The notes under the pieces were generated by a model. That model searched no databases. It was not told where the DNA came from and saw only the letters and a list, made by a program, of their open reading frames with translations. 64,000 nt of DNA from JAZIHH01 sp036678685 (GTDB lineage Bacteria > Bacillota > UBA4882 > UBA10575): NCBI GenBank assembly GCA_036678685.1, contig JAZIHH010000027.1:1-64000 (forward strand), written 5' to 3'. Below are positions 26,109 through 34,834 of the stretch, piece by piece. Positions within the stretch are counted from its first letter, which is position 1. Every line of letters starts with the position of its first letter. A program made the translations under genes and the position numbers.

Positions 26109-26792
26109 ATGAATGTTGAAGATAATTTACGAGAAGAATTAATTCGTGCGGGTGGAATAATTTCATATGATATTTTTTCTATTGAGGGAGAGATATCTAA
26201 ACTAAGGTTTTACTTTAAAACTATGGAAGGTTTTATAGAAAAAGAGGAGGCTGAAGAGGCAAAACGGTTTGAAGAATATACTAGAAATCTAAATGACAGA
26301 CAAAAATCAAGTTTTTGGGAAAGAAATGATCCTACCCCTTGGGATGATATTTTTCTAAATACCTTGCGCTCATCATTTCTTATTGTAATTGTTTCTTACG
26401 CCGAAACTATACTAAAAACAATTTGTAGAGATGTTGGGATTATTCTTCGCACAACCATAAAATGTAACGATCTTAAGGGAAACATTTTTGAACGTTCAAG
26501 GAAATTTCTAGATTGCTTCGGAAAGTTTGACAAGCCAACTGATAGGGTATGGGAGTTGATAAATAATATTTATTATGTCAGAAATGTTTTTGTCCATAAT
26601 GATGGTTTTATGGATGATTCAGGGAGGTCTAGGTTGAGACAGTTTATCAAAGAGTCACCAGGTATATATGAAACTAATGATTCAATTAAAATTGAAGCCA
26701 GTTTCTGTTATTTTGCCCTTGAGTCCATTAGTTCTTTTTTGCTCGCGCTTCGAAGTGAAGTCCGGGAACTATGTAACCGAGTAGAAATATAG
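26109..26792 (+). CDS. HEPN-domain protein (RiboL-PSP-HEPN-like), cassette cargo
   Basis: Encodes 227 aa from ATG 26109 (GAGAGGG upstream). It is all-helical. The middle and C-terminal segments SFLIVIVSYAETILKTICRDVG and ELINNIYYVRNVFVHNDGFMDD carry an R-N-x3-H motif, the catalytic signature of HEPN ribonucleases. An N-terminal charged coiled-coil-like region spans 25-75. It is probably a defence or toxin RNase; no partner gene is in the cassette 26047-26953. Confidence 0.68.
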   Translation: MNVEDNLREELIRAGGIISYDIFSIEGEISKLRFYFKTMEGFIEKEEAEEAKRFEEYTRNLNDRQKSSFWERNDPTPWDDIFLNTLRSSFLIVIVSYAETILKTICRDVGIILRTTIKCNDLKGNIFERSRKFLDCFGKFDKPTDRVWELINNIYYVRNVFVHNDGFMDDSGRSRLRQFIKESPGIYETNDSIKIEASFCYFALESISSFLLALRSEVRELCNRVEI

Positions 26793-26810
26793 GAACTTTT
26801 CCGGTAAATC

Positions 26811-26959
26811 ACATAACACAGCATTGCCGCTTCGGGCCGCGGAAAGCCAATTCATGATGTAGGACAAGCAAGTCGAACAATGAAGCGGACGCGGCCACAT
26901 CGATTCGCCAAGCGCGTCGCGCTAAGGCTCATCGACGTCGGCAATGCCAAACGTTATCC
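26811..26959 (+). repeat. attC, family A
   Basis: R'' ACATAAC (26811-26817) complements the cassette start GTTATGT; R' GTTATCC at 26953-26959. Confidence 0.92.
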
Positions 26960-27402
26960 GTCATCTCCTGAGAGTAGAGTGCTGAGAAAGTGCTTCAAGT
27001 TATTATACTGAGAATATGGGAGAAATTACAGTGGAAAATAATCAAAAGGTAATAATACGTTATGAACCTGTTTTATTATACCTATATTTATTTGGGATAC
27101 TTACAGTTCTAATGTTTTTTGGCATATTTGAAGGCGAATCTGTTGAAAGTTTTTTGGTTGTTTTGCTTTTAGAATCTTTTTTACTTATTGCACACATTGT
27201 TTTGCGAGATAGAATAACTGCAGAAATAAATAAAGAAGGGATTAATATTATTGGGGAGAGAATTATAAAATGGGAAGAAATAGAAAAATGGAGCTATGAT
27301 GTTTTTTCCCACATAAAATGACCGAAGATTTCTCACAATTTCTGTCCGCTAAGGAGGAAAAAGCTGCTTAGACTCGAAAGGGGATCCCCAAAAAAGGAGG
27401 AA

Positions 27403-27460
27403 GCGGGATTTTTCTGGAGGGTCAACGAGTAGCAGCTCTACCTCCGAGGCAAGATCCCGC
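27403..27460 (+). promoter_or_regulatory. Structured leader hairpin upstream of the DUF6431 gene
   Basis: Nested pairing is visible: GCGGGAT (27403-27409) with ATCCCGC (27454-27460), then GGAGG with CCTCC, then a GAG-TAGCAG-CTC tip. It lies 15 nt before the first gene of the transposon. It could be an attenuator, a protein binding site or part of the transposon end; this is inference. Confidence 0.45.
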
Positions 27461-27474
27461 CCCCAACAAACACT

Positions 27475-28047
27475 ATGATCATACTGTATTTAGGGGACGG
27501 AATCAAGAGTTATCGAGAAAATTATCTAAGATATTTACCGGAGAAAGTAGTTTGTCCGGTTTGCACTGGTGATTGCCACTGGCACGGCCAGTACCAAAGA
27601 AAAGTAAGGGAAAATTATGAGATACATACCATCACCATCCGGCGAGTACTTTGCGTAACATGCCGGAAGACCCACGCCCTGCTTCCGGACTTTTTGAGGC
27701 CGAGAAGCCGGTACAGTCAAAAAGTCAGAGAAGAAGCCGTGACAAAATACACAAAGCAAAAGGTTCCAGCGGAAGCGGTAACCTGTGATGGACAAGCGAT
27801 CAAAACCACTCTTCGCTGGATACGCCGGTTTAAAGAAGATGTCCAGGAAGCGATCATGACTCTGACAAGTCTCCTGGCTGGTTTCGGACGCTTTCGACTG
27901 CCCAAAAAAGGCCCGGTATTCCGGCAACTGAAGCAGCAAACAGGGCTGCTCATGGCGGTACTGGGGGGTCCGGTAAAACACTCATGCGAGTTCGGGCTGG
28001 TCAATATTTTAATGAGCCTGGGCCCGCCCCCACCGGTCTATCTTTAA
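27475..28047 (+). CDS. DUF6431-like zinc-binding accessory protein of the transposon
   Basis: Encodes 190 aa from ATG 27475. Two Cys pairs form a probable zinc knuckle: VVCPVCTGDCHWHGQY and RVLCVTCRKTHALLPDFLRPRSRYS. This opening is typical of DUF6431 and of zinc-ribbon transposition accessory proteins. A helical region (70-130) contains a possible helix-turn-helix (VPAEAVTCDGQAIKTTLRWIRRF). It probably binds transposon DNA. It is the first gene of the three-gene unit. Confidence 0.68.
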   Translation: MIILYLGDGIKSYRENYLRYLPEKVVCPVCTGDCHWHGQYQRKVRENYEIHTITIRRVLCVTCRKTHALLPDFLRPRSRYSQKVREEAVTKYTKQKVPAEAVTCDGQAIKTTLRWIRRFKEDVQEAIMTLTSLLAGFGRFRLPKKGPVFRQLKQQTGLLMAVLGGPVKHSCEFGLVNILMSLGPPPPVYL

Positions 28048-28120
28048 AAACCCACACGGAATGTCCTGGAAAGGTCCACGCCTTTACGGTAAATTAAAGA
28101 AAAATTGACCGCAAAGGAGA

Positions 28121-29455
28121 GTGGACCCCATCAAAGAAAAAAAACAGAACCTTCAAGAGATTGCGCTGACAAGATTTCAACTGATCGCGCCGCTTTTGGA
28201 ACCGGATTTGGAAGAAGCAGAACGGCGTCGGCGGAGAAAAGCGATCCTCGCAAAGACATCCTACTCAGAGCGGACAATCCGCCGTTACGTGGCGGCCTAC
28301 CGGGAAAAGGGCTTTGCCGGGCTTTACCCCAAAACCAGAATTGACGCAGGGAAAACTAGGGCAATCAAAAAGGAGATCCTAGAAGAAGCAGCAGAGCTCA
28401 AAAAAGAGTTGCCGGAACGGAGCATCCGCCAGGTCATTGAGATCCTGGAAGGGGAAGGGAAAATCAAACCGGGAACCCTGCGCCCTTCAACCGTAGCTCG
28501 GCAGCTAGACAGGCTCGGTGTAAAAAAGATCTCGAAAGCAAAGGCCAAAGGTTGCAAAAGGTTTCAGAAAGCGCACCGGAACATGCTGTGGCAGGCCGAT
28601 TTGAAATACGGGCCGTATCTGCCGGATCCCAATAACCCGCAGAAAAAGCGCCGCACCTACCTGATGGCCTTCATCGACGACTACAGCCGGCTCGTTCCCC
28701 ACGCCCAGTTCTACTTCGAACAACGCTTACCGGTTTTAGAAGACTGCTTCAAGAAGGCCATCCTAAAGCGGGGGATCCCTGATACAGTCTACGTTGACAA
28801 CGGAAAAATCTTCGTCTCCCGCTGGTTCCGGATCGCCTGCGCCAGGTTGAACATCAGGCATGTAAACACTAAGCCGTACAGCCCGCAGGCCAAAGGGAAG
28901 ATCGAACGGTTTCTGGGGACCGTCGACCAGTTCGTGGCAGAAGTGAAACTGCTCAACCCCAAGACCCTCGAAGAACTAAACGCCGCCTTTGCCTGCTGGC
29001 TGGAGGAAAGTTACAACCACAAAGAACACAGCTCTTTGGGGGAAACACCGGCGGCCCGTTTCGCCGGCGACACCAGGCCGCTCAGGTTCAGCAGCGCCGA
29101 AGAGTTGCGGGAAGCGTTTTTGTGGGAAGACGACCGGAAGGTCGATGCGACGGGTTGTATCAAATACCGGAACAAGCTGTACGACGTTGGGCCGGACCTT
29201 GCCGGGAAAACGGTCGAGATCCGTTTTGACCCCTTCGCCCCGGAAACCGTGGAGATATGGGTAAACGGCCGAAAAGACCGTGACGCACGGGAGTTGGTAA
29301 AGAACAAAGACCGTTTTGCACCGGAAACCCCGGAACCTGCAAAAACGGACCGGTCGCGTTACCTTGAGATCTTAACTGAACGGGCTAAAGCCCGGCGGAA
29401 GAAACGCTTAGGCGCCATTTCCTTCCGGGGATTGGAGGAAGATGGCGATGTTTGA
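28121..29455 (+). CDS. DDE (rve-type) transposase
   Basis: Encodes 444 aa from GTG 28121 (AAAGGAGA very close upstream). The N-terminal helix-turn-helix region (RRRRKAILAKTSYSERTIRR) is followed by a second HTH near 90-140. The integrase core shows the D-D-E context WQADLKYGPYLPD, TVYVDNGKIFVS and AKGKIERFLGTVDQF with about 35 residues between the last D and E. A C-terminal Mu/Tn-type beta domain lies near 340-400. It catalyses strand transfer. The last 14 nt overlap the ATPase gene. Confidence 0.88.
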   Translation: MDPIKEKKQNLQEIALTRFQLIAPLLEPDLEEAERRRRRKAILAKTSYSERTIRRYVAAYREKGFAGLYPKTRIDAGKTRAIKKEILEEAAELKKELPERSIRQVIEILEGEGKIKPGTLRPSTVARQLDRLGVKKISKAKAKGCKRFQKAHRNMLWQADLKYGPYLPDPNNPQKKRRTYLMAFIDDYSRLVPHAQFYFEQRLPVLEDCFKKAILKRGIPDTVYVDNGKIFVSRWFRIACARLNIRHVNTKPYSPQAKGKIERFLGTVDQFVAEVKLLNPKTLEELNAAFACWLEESYNHKEHSSLGETPAARFAGDTRPLRFSSAEELREAFLWEDDRKVDATGCIKYRNKLYDVGPDLAGKTVEIRFDPFAPETVEIWVNGRKDRDARELVKNKDRFAPETPEPAKTDRSRYLEILTERAKARRKKRLGAISFRGLEEDGDV

Positions 29456-30251
29456 GCAGTTTTACGGGTTTGCCAAAACCCCGTTTGGACGGGACCTTGA
29501 AACCAACGAGCTTTATGAAACCCAGGGCTATCTGGAGTTAGTCGCGCGGATGAAATATGTGGCCGGCAAAAAACAGTTTGGCCTTTTCACCGGGGAAGTA
29601 GGTTCCGGCAAATCCACAGCCGCCCGGGTTTTGACCGCACAACTGAATCCAGCCAAATACCAGGTCCTGTACATTAGCGACTCCAAACTAACGCCCCGCA
29701 ATTTTTACTGGGAAGCCCTGCACCAACTGGGGCAGGAACCGAAGTTTTACCGGGGGGACGCCAAACGCCAACTGCACCGGGTAATCATGGATTTGCATGA
29801 CAACCAGCGGAAAACCCCGGTTATTATCATCGATGAAGGGCATCTGCTCGGTAAAGAAATGCTGGAAGAGATCCGGTTTCTGACCAATTTCAGAATGGAC
29901 TCGTACAGCCCGATGAGCTTAATCCTCTTAGGCCAGCCGGAACTGCGCCGGATCTTGCAGATGCAGATCTATGAGGCCATCACCCAACGGGTGAACCTCC
30001 GGTTTCATCTCTCCGGCATGGAGCTTGAAGAGACAAGAGGCTACATCGCGCATCATCTTAAAATCGCCGGCGTGCAAAACGCCTTGTTTACGGAAAATGC
30101 GGTCGAAGTCATTCATGAGTATAGCGGCGGGATCGCCCGCAAAATCAACAATGTATGTACCGCTTGTCTTCTCGACGCCTTTGCCCGGAGAAAAAGCTTG
30201 GTGGATGATCATATGGTCCGGGTGGTACTAGAGAATGAATTTATGGTTTAA
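29442..30251 (+). CDS. AAA ATPase (TniB/ExeA-like) of the transposon
   Basis: Encodes 269 aa from ATG 29442; ATG 29448 is better spaced from GGAGG. Walker A is GEVGSGKSTAARVL (about residue 50) and Walker B is VIIIDEGHLL (about 128), with sensor-like LILLGQPELRRIL. The N-terminus FYGFAKTPFGRDLETNELYET is typical of ExeA/TniB-type target-selection ATPases. Its likely role is activating the DDE transposase and choosing targets, as MuB, TniB and IstB do. Confidence 0.88.
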   Translation: MAMFEQFYGFAKTPFGRDLETNELYETQGYLELVARMKYVAGKKQFGLFTGEVGSGKSTAARVLTAQLNPAKYQVLYISDSKLTPRNFYWEALHQLGQEPKFYRGDAKRQLHRVIMDLHDNQRKTPVIIIDEGHLLGKEMLEEIRFLTNFRMDSYSPMSLILLGQPELRRILQMQIYEAITQRVNLRFHLSGMELEETRGYIAHHLKIAGVQNALFTENAVEVIHEYSGGIARKINNVCTACLLDAFARRKSLVDDHMVRVVLENEFMV

Positions 30252-30262
30252 ACCAACAAAAT

Positions 30263-30289
30263 CCGGGAAGGCGTCACTCGCCTTCCCGG
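30263..30289 (+). terminator. Strong hairpin after the transposon ATPase gene
   Basis: Perfect 11-bp stem CCGGGAAGGCG/CGCCTTCCCGG with a 5-nt loop, 12 nt after the stop codon; no T-run follows, so it may act as a weak terminator or RNA-stabilising hairpin. Confidence 0.5.
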
Positions 30290-30576
30290 TCAAATAATCT
30301 GAGAAAACGGCGGTCAAATAGTGTGGGAAGTGACAGCTATGAGCCCACAAATAGGATAAAGAGTAACAAGTTAAAAATAGAACTCAGGAATGGTGAAAGC
30401 TATGAGATAAGAGGGTTTAGGTATTTAAAGGTTACAAGGGCGTTAAAACAATATATTCCCGAAAAACAAAGTAGATTTTCTTTAATATGGGACTATTTTG
30501 TTAGAGGTCTTTTCATAATTTCCATAATATTAATATTCACAATAAAATATTGGTCATAGATGAAGAGGGAGACGAC

Positions 30577-30738
30577 GGATAACAGCAGGGTTCCCGGCTC
30601 CATTCCCTTCGGTCACTCCGGCCCATATTGCCGGGCCTAAGCCAGGTCTGGCCGGCACCGCCTTCACCAAGTGCAAGCACTAAGGTTCAGCCGGTGCCTC
30701 TAAGGCCCGGCAACATCGGGAACCCGCAAACGATGGCC
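30577..30738 (+). repeat. attC, family B
   Basis: R'' GGATAAC (30577-30583) complements the cassette start GTTATCC at 26953; the site ends at GATGGCC (30732-30738). It is the twin of the site at 1141. Confidence 0.92.
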
Positions 30739-30930
30739 AAAATCGCTCGCTACGCTTGCTCTTTTGGCCATCGTGCGCCGGGTTTCACCCGGAGCTGTCC
30801 GCTGCCGCTCGCTCCGCTCGCGACATCGGCCATCGCCGGGTTTGCGCCGCTCACTCAAGTTCGCTAAATCCCTTCGTCAAGAAAATGCAAGCATTTTCTA
30901 ACCTCAGGGACTTCGCAAACCCGGCGCACG
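30733..30930 (+). mobile_element. D element 5: ORF-less miniature cassette
   Basis: 198-bp form of the second subtype (inner hairpin AAAATGC-AA-GCATTTT), with GGCCATC at 30766-30772. It ends at GTTCTAC (30930-30936). Confidence 0.75.
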
Positions 30931-30992
30931 TTCTACGACATCCCTTTTAGAGTATGCCAATTGCGGCCATCCAGTTATAAGGAGGTTGAAAA

Positions 30993-31988
30993 ATGGCACG
31001 ATCACGCGCTGAGCAGTTTTTACATAAGTCTGTTTCGGCGATGATTGCTGCGATTGAAATATATAATAAACCTGATTTTAAGTACCGAGAAGAGACTTTT
31101 TCAATTCTTGCGTTGAATGCATGGGAATTGCTATTCAAAGCAAAAATCCTAGCTAGTAAAAAGAATAAACTTCGAGAATTATATGAATACCAAAAAATAA
31201 AACGAAAAGATGGTACTACTAGTAAAAAGAATTATATAAAAAGAAATCGCGCGGGTAATCCCATGACTATTAGTATTGGCAAAGCTATAGCAAAGATAGA
31301 AAACGAAAGATTAGGTAAAATTGATCCCGCAATAAAGGCCAATTTAGATGCTCTCATAGAAATACGAGATAACTCTATACATTTAATTAATATAAGCTCA
31401 GATCTATCAAAGGCTGTGCAGGAAATTGGGACAGCTACTTTGCAAAACTTCATTTGTATTATAAAAGAATGGTTTAACTATGATCTAAGTCAGTATAATT
31501 TTTACTTGATGCCTCTCGCTTTCTTTAGAGAACATGATACAGTCTCAACTATTGCTCTTACTCCTGAGCAAACTAATATCGCAAAGTATTTTACTAGTCT
31601 ATTCAGAACACAAGATAATTTTTCAAGTAAAAAGGGATATGCTGTTACTTTAGAGCTTAATGTTAAACTTAAAAGATCATCCTTACCAACAGCAGCTCGT
31701 TTGATTTTGGGTAACAATCCATCCACGATACCTGTAACTTTATCGGAAGAAGATATCCGGGATCGATATCCCTGGGACTATAAAGTTTTGACAGAAAGAC
31801 TTTCAGAGAGATACGTTGATTTCAAGGTGAATCAAAAATATCATTCTATTCGTAAAGATTTATTAGATGACAAACAATATGCTATGTTACGATTTTTAGA
31901 CTTAACTGGAAATCCAAAGAGTGCAAAGAAATATTTTTTTAGTACAAATATAATAAATGAATTTGATAAGCATTATAAACGAATATAA
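30993..31988 (+). CDS. DUF3644 (HEPN-like) protein, cassette cargo
   Basis: Encodes 331 aa from ATG 30993 with AAGGAGG upstream. The N-terminus FLHKSVSAMIAAIEIYNKPDFKYREETFSILALNAWELLFKAKIL and the following LIEIRDNSIHLI (an R-x4-H HEPN-type motif, residue about 130) match DUF3644 proteins. DUF3644 proteins occur in defence islands; RNase activity is inferred. The C-terminal part (170-331) contains WDYKVLTERLSERYVDFKVNQKY and may bind nucleic acid (a pT26-6CARD-like or HTH region is possible). Confidence 0.8.
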   Translation: MARSRAEQFLHKSVSAMIAAIEIYNKPDFKYREETFSILALNAWELLFKAKILASKKNKLRELYEYQKIKRKDGTTSKKNYIKRNRAGNPMTISIGKAIAKIENERLGKIDPAIKANLDALIEIRDNSIHLINISSDLSKAVQEIGTATLQNFICIIKEWFNYDLSQYNFYLMPLAFFREHDTVSTIALTPEQTNIAKYFTSLFRTQDNFSSKKGYAVTLELNVKLKRSSLPTAARLILGNNPSTIPVTLSEEDIRDRYPWDYKVLTERLSERYVDFKVNQKYHSIRKDLLDDKQYAMLRFLDLTGNPKSAKKYFFSTNIINEFDKHYKRI

Positions 31989-32001
31989 TCCAAGCAACAG
32001 C

Positions 32002-32163
32002 AGATAACAACAGGATTCCCGGTTTCGTTCCCTTCGGTCACTCCGTCCCATATTGCCGGGCCTAAGCCAGGTCCGGACGGCACCGGCTTCACCAAAGGCA
32101 AGCAATTAGGGGTCTGTCGGTGCCTCTAGGCCCGGCAACATCGGGAACCCGTAGACGTTATAT
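32002..32163 (+). repeat. attC, family B (R'' not matching its cassette start)
   Basis: R'' AGATAAC (32002-32008) predicts a cassette start GTTATCT, but this cassette begins GTTCTAC. R' GTTATAT at 32157-32163. The body has several substitutions relative to other B sites (GGATTCCCGGTTTCG). Confidence 0.85.
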
Positions 32164-32195
32164 GAAATTGCTGCTAAATTTAGGGGATGATATAG

Positions 32196-33335
32196 ATGAA
32201 TTCTAAAAGGACTTTTTTGCTTGGGGCTGGTTTTTCAAGAGCTGTAGCTAATGCACCATTAATGAATGAGTTATGGAGCAAAATTGAAAAAGTATATAAT
32301 AAAGAAAAGACAAAAAATAAAAGAAACAGAGAAAAATGGTATAAAGATTTAAGCAATTTTATCGACATACTAGAATATAGTGCAAAAAATAATATGGACA
32401 GACTATTTGACGAAAAACATAAAATTGACGGCGGTATCCGAAATAACCTTGAATATCTTTATACATTAATTGATTTACATATTATTGGGGTGCCATGTTT
32501 TAATATTAATAAAGAGGGAGTGAGTATAGAACCGTTTCCAATAGTTCCTTTAGGCTTTAATAAATATTACTTGCCAGGTGAATTAATACAAATAAGAGAC
32601 AACCTTACCACATTATTGTATATTGTATTTGTTAACTTAGAATCAAAATGTAATTTACTAAAAGAATTTAGTTCATTTATAAATCAAGAGGATGAATTCA
32701 TTACCTTTAATTATGATTTATTATTAGAAAAAGCATTATGGGCTAGAGGACTATGGTCTCCATTGGGTGGTTATATTGGGGTTTCAAAATTTAGTAGGGA
32801 GGATGATTATAAAGCTCTAAAATATAATAAAAGATATTCTAAAATACGTATACACAAGATGCATGGTTCTATTTCATGGGAAAGATCTTTTGATGAGCAA
32901 AATATATTAATAACCCTTGATGATAAAGAAAACTCAAAATATCATTTTGAAGGATTAGAAAAATACCTAAATAGACAACCATTGAGTTTTGAAGAAAATG
33001 TTGGATATGCAGGAGGTTATAATCCTCCATGGATTTTCCCTTCATTTATTAAGCCGTTTAATATCAAAGAGATTTTTGAAATATGGAAATCGGCAATTAA
33101 TGTTATAAAGAATACTAAAAAATTAATTATTGTAGGATATAGTTTTAGACCAGAAGACACCAATTCACAACTATTATTAGCTGCCTTGCCTAATGAATGT
33201 GAAGTAATACTAATTGATCCAAAAGCCGAAAGTATTAGGGATCGGCTTAAAAAGCTAAATATAGAAATCAATAGCTACTATAATTCATTGGAGGAGTTTT
33301 TAAAAATAAATAAAAGATGCAGCAACTTCATATAA
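32196..33335 (+). CDS. SIR2-like domain protein (putative NADase defence protein)
   Basis: Encodes 379 aa from ATG 32196 (GGGGATGA upstream). SIR2-fold motifs are in order: FLLGAGFSRAVANAP (NAD-binding GAGxS), FITFNYDLLLEKALW (FNYD), KMHGSISWERS (HGS) and a C-terminal LIIVGYSFRPEDTNSQLL with VILIDPKAE. This is the SIR2_2/SIR2-like organisation seen in anti-phage proteins such as ThsA or Dsr-type NADases rather than classic deacetylases (no zinc Cys pairs). NAD depletion on infection is an inference. The TAA stop lies in the attC R'' box. Confidence 0.85.
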   Translation: MNSKRTFLLGAGFSRAVANAPLMNELWSKIEKVYNKEKTKNKRNREKWYKDLSNFIDILEYSAKNNMDRLFDEKHKIDGGIRNNLEYLYTLIDLHIIGVPCFNINKEGVSIEPFPIVPLGFNKYYLPGELIQIRDNLTTLLYIVFVNLESKCNLLKEFSSFINQEDEFITFNYDLLLEKALWARGLWSPLGGYIGVSKFSREDDYKALKYNKRYSKIRIHKMHGSISWERSFDEQNILITLDDKENSKYHFEGLEKYLNRQPLSFEENVGYAGGYNPPWIFPSFIKPFNIKEIFEIWKSAINVIKNTKKLIIVGYSFRPEDTNSQLLLAALPNECEVILIDPKAESIRDRLKKLNIEINSYYNSLEEFLKINKRCSNFI

Positions 33336-33490
33336 CACCGGGGTTCCCGGTCTGTTCCCTTCGGTCACTTCGGCCCATATTGCCGGGCCTAAGCCAAGTC
33401 TGGACGGCACCAGCTTCACCAAGGGCACGCACTAAGGTTTAGCCGGTGCCTCTAAGGCCCGGCAACATCGGGAACCCGGAAACGATGGCC
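33330..33490 (+). repeat. attC, family B (followed by D element)
   Basis: R'' ATATAAC (33330-33336) complements the cassette start GTTATAT; the site ends at GATGGCC (33484-33490). Confidence 0.92.
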
Positions 33491-33598
33491 AAAATCGCTT
33501 GCTGCGCTCGCTCTTTTGGCCATCGTGCGCCGGGTTCCACCCGGAGCTATCCGCTGCCGCTCGCTCCGCTCGCGACATCGTCCATCTCCGGGTTTGCC
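33485..33598 (+). mobile_element. D element 6: truncated
   Basis: Matches the first 114 bp of other D elements (GGCCATC at 33518-33524) and stops after CCGGGTTTGC; the closing arm is missing. Confidence 0.72.
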
Positions 33599-33677
33599 GA
33601 CAAAACCATTTTATGTTAGGAAATAATGTGGTTTATCGCCATCCTGGCTCTTATTTGAATGGGGAAGTGGTTACGGC
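33599..33677. other. Remnant of a cassette with no gene
   Basis: About 80 bp of AT-rich sequence between a truncated D element and an attC. No start box and no gene are present. It was probably left by a deletion that removed the D element's end and most of a cassette. Confidence 0.5.
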
Positions 33678-33859
33678 GTTTAACACAGCATTGCCGCTTC
33701 GGGCCGCATGAAGTCGAATCATGATGTCGGACAGATACGTTAAGTCATGAAGCCAACGCGGCCACATCGATTCGCTAACCGAGTCGGCGGGTAGGGCAGA
33801 CACGAAGAAGAATGCCCGCCTTGTAAGCTCATCGACGTCGGCAATGCCAAACGATGGCC
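33678..33859 (+). repeat. attC, family A with long loop (followed by D element)
   Basis: R'' GTTTAAC (33678-33684); its cassette start is lost. It has the same extended loop as the site at 16033 (CCGAGTCGGCGGGTAGGG...GCCCGCC). It ends at GATGGCC (33853-33859). Confidence 0.88.
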
Positions 33860-34051
33860 AAAATCGCTCGCTACGCTCGCTCTTTTGGCCATCGTGCGCC
33901 GGGTTTCACCCGGAGCTGTCCGCTGCCGCTCGCTCCGCTCGCGACATCGGCCATCGCCGGGTTTGCGCCGCTCACTCAAGTTCGCTAAATCCCTTCGTCA
34001 AGAAAATGCAAGCATTTTCTAACCTCAGGGACTTCGCAAACCCGGCGCACG
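33854..34051 (+). mobile_element. D element 7: ORF-less miniature cassette
   Basis: 198-bp form, second subtype, with GGCCATC at 33887-33893. It ends at GTTATGC (34051-34057). Confidence 0.75.
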
Positions 34052-34158
34052 TTATGCGAAACATCATAAATCGGGCGAAAAGATGTATTGTAGGAAAGGC
34101 CTTTTGTGCATATAATAGAAGTAAAGAATGTAAAGAAAGTAAAACAGGAGGAATCATC

Positions 34159-34434
34159 ATGGAAATATCCCGGGTATCATCAAAAGGCCAAGTCACCATA
34201 CCTATTGATATAAGAAAAAGATTGAACCTTAAAGAGGGGGACAAAGTAGTTTTTTATGAAGAAAATGGTAGGGTATTTATAGCAAATGCCTCACTTGTTG
34301 CTTTAAAACGGATGGAAAAAGTAATGGAAGGCAAAGCTGAGAAGGCTGGCATAAAAAATGAAGAAGATGTCGTCGCCCTTGTAAAAGAGGTTCGAAAAGA
34401 ATTATGGGAGAAGAATTATGAGGATAATGACTGA
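34159..34434 (+). CDS. AbrB/MazE-type antitoxin
   Basis: Encodes 91 aa from ATG 34159 with ACAGGAGGAA upstream; a longer frame runs back into the D element and is not real. The swapped-hairpin AbrB domain fills residues 1-48: SRVSSKGQVTIPIDIRKRLNLKEGDKVVFYEENGRVFI. A helical toxin-binding tail follows. It overlaps the PIN gene by 17 nt, so the pair is translationally coupled. It probably neutralises the PIN toxin and autoregulates the operon through DNA binding. Confidence 0.9.
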   Translation: MEISRVSSKGQVTIPIDIRKRLNLKEGDKVVFYEENGRVFIANASLVALKRMEKVMEGKAEKAGIKNEEDVVALVKEVRKELWEKNYEDND

Positions 34435-34825
34435 TACCAATATCATTATTTCCGCATTTCTTTTTCCGAACTCCTTAATACGAAAACTACTAGAAAGAAT
34501 AGTTGTTCAAGACCAATTAGTTTTATGTACACATATTATTGAAGAACTTTATGCTGTATTCAAGAGGAAATTTCCTGACGAAATCGATTCTCTTGATTTA
34601 TTTTTATCTGAATTAACATTTGATTTAGTTTATACCCCAAAGAGAATAAGCGCTAGTGATTACCCTAACATAAGAGATGAAAAAGATCTTCCGATTCTTG
34701 TGTCAGCAATAATAGGAGATGTAGATGTGTTTATAACCGGTGATAAAGATTTTTACTGTGTTGATATTGAAAAACCCCAAATTATCTCGCCTAAAGATTT
34801 TGTCGAAATGTATAAAAAAGGGTAA
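34418..34825 (+). CDS. PIN-domain toxin (VapC-like) paired with AbrB antitoxin
   Basis: Encodes 135 aa from ATG 34418. PIN motifs are RIMTDTNIIISAFLF (first Asp), IIEELYAVFKRKFP, RDEKDLPILVSAI and VFITGDKDF (last acidic pair). This is the COG1569-type PIN family, usually paired with AbrB-type antitoxins as here. It is a predicted Mg-dependent RNase. The pair forms one cassette (34052-34978) in the array's direction. Confidence 0.9.
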   Translation: MRIMTDTNIIISAFLFPNSLIRKLLERIVVQDQLVLCTHIIEELYAVFKRKFPDEIDSLDLFLSELTFDLVYTPKRISASDYPNIRDEKDLPILVSAIIGDVDVFITGDKDFYCVDIEKPQIISPKDFVEMYKKG

Positions 34826-34834
34826 TGATGTATC

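Larger units (their letters stand above)
27300..30335 (+). mobile_element. Three-gene transposon (DUF6431 / DDE transposase / AAA ATPase)
   Basis: 3,036 bp with ends TGTTTTTTCCCACA and TGTGGGAAGTGACA, which share TGT...TTCCCACA as an inverted repeat with a second match at TGACCG. It is flanked by GCTATGA (27293-27299 and 30336-30342), a 7-bp duplication. The interrupted cassette gene is known from its intact paralogue, which fixes both junctions. Confidence 0.9.
27016..30559 (+). pseudogene. Second copy of the PH-like membrane protein, split by a transposon
   Basis: The 5' part 27016-27299 and the 3' part 30343-30559 reproduce the intact gene at 623-1123 when joined across the GCTATGA duplication. 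A truncated 101-aa product ending YDVFSHIK could be made from the 5' part. The flanking leader and attC also match copy 1, so the whole cassette was duplicated before the transposon landed. Confidence 0.92.
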
